Below, in pieces: positions 22,836-24,010 of a DNA stretch of 24,010 nucleotides; within the stretch, counting starts at the first letter, position 1, and each line of letters starts with the position of its first letter. A program made the position numbers and the translations under genes. The stretch is taken from positions 1-24,010 of the IMG/VR virus record IMGVR_UViG_3300027741_000262; one strand, given 5' to 3'. The DNA comes from a virus. The notes beneath the pieces were generated by a model. It worked only from the letters and a program-made list of their open reading frames with translations. It was not told the origin of the DNA and did no database searches.

Positions 22836-24010
22836 CTATCTCGCCATTCCCGCTCTAAACGAGGAACTCGTCATAGGACTCGACATAAACGTTGTAGGGC
22901 TATTAATACTATTAACGTTAACTGTCTTTCCGGTTCCTTCTAGTCCCTTAAGAGCTTCTATAAGCTGTTTTGTGTTGACAGCGGTTTGCTTTTGGTATTC
23001 GAGCTGCACTTTTATGAAGTCTGTTTGAGATTTAAGAGCCTTGTCAAGGCTTTCTGTATCGAATTTATTTCCTTTCATAAACGTATCAGCTTCAGGTGTT
23101 AATTTTTGTTCTGTCGTAGGTTTTATGGCGGGTAAATTTATAGAGTTACCTTGCTCTTCCACGCTTCTCGTAGGCATACTCGCATCACTTGACTCGGTTT
23201 TCTGTGTACCGTTATCTGTTGGCATTTTACTTGTAATAGTAGCTTTTGTTCTAGCTAATATATCGGGCTTTGCTTCAGACTTTTCTGGTTTATTATCAAT
23301 AGTTATGGGTGTAGTAGGTGGTAATGTAGTTGACGGTGTAGAAGTTGAAGTTGCGATACTTATACCAAGCACTTCGGCGACTTTTTGTTTTAAGCTCCAT
23401 TTACCTATTTTGATATCAGGTACCATGTCTAAAACAGCTCTCAGTAAGCTGTCTTTTATCGTTGACCAAAAATCTGAGATATTATTAGTAGCTGTTGTGG
23501 TAATTGCTTTTGCACCGCCAATGAGTAAATCTCCTATAACACGAAGCGGTTCTAATGCTTCTCCTAAATAACCAAACGCATCAAGCCACCTGCCATCACC
23601 GATGGATTCACCTGCGTTTATAAGTGGTCCTATAATAGGAATGCCTTTTGCTTTATCATAAAGCCATTTTCCTGCAGTTGATAACCAATCACCAGCCACG
23701 GGAGCGTATTCTTTTGCCTTTTCAAGCAATATACCTCCAATATATTGAAGCGGTTCTATAGCGTTTCCGAGATAATTAAATCCGGCTTCCCAATCTCCAT
23801 TAAAAATAGATTCACCTGCTTTTATAAGTGGGCCAATGATTGGAATTTCTTTAGCTTTATCATAAAGCCATTTACCAGCAGTCGTGGTCCAATTTCCTAT
23901 AGCATTTAAAACGGGTGGAGCGTATGTTTTTACATTTTGTAATATTATACTACCTATTTGCTGTAGCGGTGCTACGGCTTCACCTAGATATTTGAATCCT
24001 ATCCCAGTCA
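22836..24010 (-). CDS. Candidate tape-measure protein, C-terminal 390 aa, with tandem repeats
   Basis: The frame is open from the right edge to TAG at 22836-22838; the start is outside the window. The visible N-terminal part consists of tandem units of about 70 residues. YLGxAxxPLxxIG begins each unit, then a variable linker containing YAP, then TAGKWLYDKAKxIPIIGPLI and AGESI. One complete unit has 72 residues, the next 68, and a third decays after its first 13. The rest is a Thr/Pro/Lys-rich linker, a coiled coil (ALKSQTDFIKVQLEYQKQ) and a polar end (PMTSSSFRAGMAR). Repeats with regularly spaced Trp and hydrophobic helices upstream of a tube-cap gene suit a tape measure (T4 gp29 position). 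A different internal virion protein cannot be excluded. Confidence 0.6.
   Translation of the reverse strand, partial: TGIGFKYLGEAVAPLQQIGSIILQNVKTYAPPVLNAIGNWTTTAGKWLYDKAKEIPIIGPLIKAGESIFNGDWEAGFNYLGNAIEPLQYIGGILLEKAKEYAPVAGDWLSTAGKWLYDKAKGIPIIGPLINAGESIGDGRWLDAFGYLGEALEPLRVIGDLLIGGAKAITTTATNNISDFWSTIKDSLLRAVLDMVPDIKIGKWSLKQKVAEVLGISIATSTSTPSTTLPPTTPITIDNKPEKSEAKPDILARTKATITSKMPTDNGTQKTESSDASMPTRSVEEQGNSINLPAIKPTTEQKLTPEADTFMKGNKFDTESLDKALKSQTDFIKVQLEYQKQTAVNTKQLIEALKGLEGTGKTVNVNSINSPTTFMSSPMTSSSFRAGMAR
23571..23774 (-). repeat. Tandem protein-coding repeat, second visible unit (68 aa)
   Basis: It encodes a unit starting YLGNAIEPLQYIGG. It shares TAGKWLYDKAK and IPIIGPLI with the unit before it at both protein and DNA level, and is 4 residues shorter. 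Confidence 0.85.
23775..23990 (-). repeat. Tandem protein-coding repeat, first complete visible unit (72 aa)
   Basis: It encodes a unit starting YLGEAVAPLQQIGS. The residues before it at the window edge (GFK) match the end of a further unit, so the array continues outside the window. Confidence 0.85.

Noticed and set aside
23041-23571. 176-aa plus-strand ORF inside the tape-measure candidate
   Set aside because: It is antisense to a clearly coding frame with protein repeats, and its hydrophobic Val/Ser-rich product is typical of a shadow frame.

Overview
The window is AT-rich, almost fully coding DNA from a tailed phage with a contractile (myovirus) tail, distantly related to T4. The evidence is a baseplate and tail cluster with recognisable gp25-, gp6-, gp53- and gp27-like proteins, a T4 gp44/RFC-type clamp-loader ATPase, a complete dUTPase, and a gp16-like small terminase candidate. 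A lipoprotein/transmembrane spanin candidate implies a Gram-negative (two-membrane) host. No tRNA, IS element, integrase, CRISPR array or host gene is visible. Whether it is a jumbo phage cannot be judged from 24 kb.

Layout. Positions 1-2459 (+) hold the end of an unknown gene and then a lysis cassette: a unimolecular-spanin candidate, two very short membrane-protein candidates, a two-TM holin candidate, a pesticin/GH24-like endolysin and a small Cys-rich protein. A small HExxH metallopeptidase-like gene (2456-2941) points the other way. Positions 3000-4980 (+) hold small unknown genes, a PD-(D/E)XK (RecB/Cas4-like) nuclease, an unknown gene and a ferritin-like/DUF5856-like small protein. Positions 4993-14025 (-) are baseplate genes: gp25-like, gp6-like, an 1179-residue PKD plus beta-propeller protein and a 1034-residue structural protein. 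Positions 14096-16595 are interleaved DNA-metabolism and packaging genes: an unknown gene (+), clamp loader (-), dUTPase (-) and small terminase candidate (+). Positions 16592-24010 (-) hold, in transcription order, a tape-measure candidate cut by the window edge, a tail-tube cap candidate, a gp53-like wedge protein, a gp27-like hub, a 3D-domain cell-wall lytic protein and an unknown 384-residue protein.

The most interesting signal is regulatory. Seven start codons on both strands are preceded by TAAATA at exactly 5 nt, and four more at 4, 6 or 7 nt, with no usable Shine-Dalgarno in between. TAAATA is the core of the T4 late promoter TATAAATA. Placed like this it would start transcription at or within about two bases of the start codon, which predicts a set of leaderless late mRNAs. 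Only a few genes show an ordinary GGAG/GGAGG ribosome binding site: the endolysin inside its operon, and the gene at 3000 behind a sigma70-like promoter. Several of the boxed starts lie inside short inverted repeats. The clearest (927-954) would hide the AUG in read-through RNA but not in an RNA that starts at the box.

The genes are packed tightly. Neighbours on the same strand overlap as ATGA or TAATG or are separated by one base (TAATATG, TAAGATG). Three convergent pairs overlap at their stop codons, leaving no room for terminators. There is no gene-free stretch longer than 300 bases.
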